From contig NC_055990.1 in assembly GCF_018446385.1 (NCBI RefSeq), forward strand, positions 22,935,558 through 22,999,557: DNA of 64,000 bases, written 5' to 3'. Positions 63,137 through 64,000 of the stretch are shown here, piece after piece (the first letter of the stretch is position 1; the number at the start of each line of letters is the position of its first letter). The position numbers were made by a program, and so were the translations under genes. The stretch comes from Zingiber officinale. Lineage: Eukaryota > Streptophyta > Magnoliopsida > Zingiberales > Zingiberaceae. A model generated the notes under the pieces. It saw nothing but the letters and a program-made list of their open reading frames with translations. It made no database searches and was not told where the DNA came from.

Positions 63137-64000
63137 AACAGCCCAATCGCTCCAAGGATCGATTGGAATGCATGATTACAGCTAGCAAGTCATCCGGGAG
63201 GCATAGATTGTCTTCCCTAACATGTGTACAATTATTAGGTACATGTAGAGCGTTCAGTTTCAGCGTTCCCAGTAATTAGAATAGCAAAATTTTTAATCAG
63301 CCCAGCTTTCCGCACAGTCAGTACAGTACAACTGTAGCGATTCGCCTTACAGCCTAGTAGTTAGAAGGCGGGTCGTTACACTAGAACATTCATCATTCCA
63401 ACAATGAAGGTCTCATACCCTTCATTGTATCTAATGCTCACCCTTGAGCATTGATTCACTTCATAATGCTTATCCTAGATCATCCACAACTCAACAATGA
63501 AGATACCCACTCTCCATTGTTGTTCAACACTCATTTACTCTAATGAAGGTTAAACCACCTTCCATGGTGTTTGGAAAAAATTTTCATGTCCTTAAAGAGT
63601 AACTCTCCCTAAAGACATACTCCAAACTTCTGTCATTGTACCAACAATGACTTGGAATTCCTAAATCTTTAGGAAACCCAAAACTTGAAGTTTTGTGATT
63701 CAAGTATCAATATTTGAGTGCAAACCTCAACCTAAACTTCAACCTACTGTTCCTTAACTATTTCTCCTTGCTTTCATCACGAAAACTACCCGTAAATGTA
63801 TATAAATATATTCCAAGGGGGTAGGAGTAGTTAAAGGGACTAAAAATGGCTTAAAGCACTGAAATCAGGCTTCCCCAGCCAAAATTAGCCTTTTCAATCG
63901 ATTGGGTTGTGATTCAATCGATCGCCACTTGTTCAATCGATCGTCTGATCGATTCCGCGAGCTTCTCTTAGCAGAAAAACTGCGTGAATCGATGGCTCGA

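Larger units (their letters stand above)
60968..63380 (+). mobile_element. Solo LTR of a Gypsy-like retrotransposon
   Basis: Starts TGTAACGCCCAAAAATTCTC and ends GGCGGGTCGTTACA, flanked by perfect CTAGA target-site duplications (60963-60967, 63381-63385). The site is empty in copy A (26523-26527). There is no internal coding region, primer site or second LTR, so it is a 2,413-base solo LTR left by LTR-LTR recombination. The GGAATTTTT..CGG opening resembles that of the gypsy LTR at 26581, suggesting a related family. It contains a tRNA-like antisense stretch and an array of palindromes. Confidence 0.85.
56038..64000. repeat. Copy B of the large duplicated block (interrupted by a solo LTR)
   Basis: Begins ACAAAAGCACGC at 56038, equivalent to 21607 in copy A, and is collinear with it to the window end. 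It holds Cassandra (56565-57325) and the hAT MITE (58186-58698) in the same sites. It lacks the gypsy element of copy A (empty ATGCT site at 63434-63438). It carries its own insertion at 60968-63380. Divergence from copy A is low: several substitutions around Cassandra and long identical stretches between 57400 and 60700. Confidence 0.92.

Overview
The window is nuclear DNA of a flowering plant. It has split genes with GT-AG introns and plastid-targeted proteins, plus a dense nest of LTR retrotransposons, Cassandra, hAT and CACTA elements. The style of the terpene synthase remnant and of the repeats suggests a monocot, possibly of the ginger order, but that placement is only inference.

Positions 1-20,842 are gene territory. 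A complete 10-exon ferrochelatase-2 gene (plus strand, 1706-14502, 508 codons, C-terminal chlorophyll a/b-binding-like domain) lies tail to tail with a plastid 3-hydroxyacyl-ACP dehydratase gene (FabZ, minus strand, 15381-17936). FabZ reads well across four exons except for one missing base in exon 3. Next on the minus strand are the last five exons (19625-20842) of a CBS-domain/PB1/membrane-anchor protein. Its CBS-encoding exons are not in the window, so the repeats beyond it either fill a giant intron or mark a broken gene.

Positions 20,843-64,000 are a repeat nest. A block starting at 21607 (copy A) recurs at 56038 (copy B) and runs to the window end. Both copies hold the same Cassandra TRIM and the same hAT MITE with identical target-site duplications, so they arose by duplication and not by independent insertion. 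Afterwards copy A gained a 10.6-kb Ty3/Gypsy chromovirus-type element (26581-37143) and copy B gained a solo LTR (60968-63380). Each copy preserves the empty site of the other's insertion.

Right of copy A's gypsy element lies a minus-strand Sirevirus-like Copia remnant (gag, primer binding site and a full LTR ending at 42889). Then comes a CACTA transposon (43520 to about 56037) with a decayed TNP2-type transposase and a captured receptor-like-kinase exon. A second CACTA element (43766-50267, TAA target-site duplication) is nested inside it. The inner element is a chimera. It carries, all on one strand, four terpene synthase exons (one with an intact DDIYD motif), an unidentified exon and two CASP-type coiled-coil exons, with splice sites kept. 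This gene-capturing CACTA is the most interesting object here.

Coding decay in the mobile elements is mainly premature TAG/TGA stops at positions where related proteins have Gln, Arg or Trp, the pattern expected of methylated-cytosine deamination.
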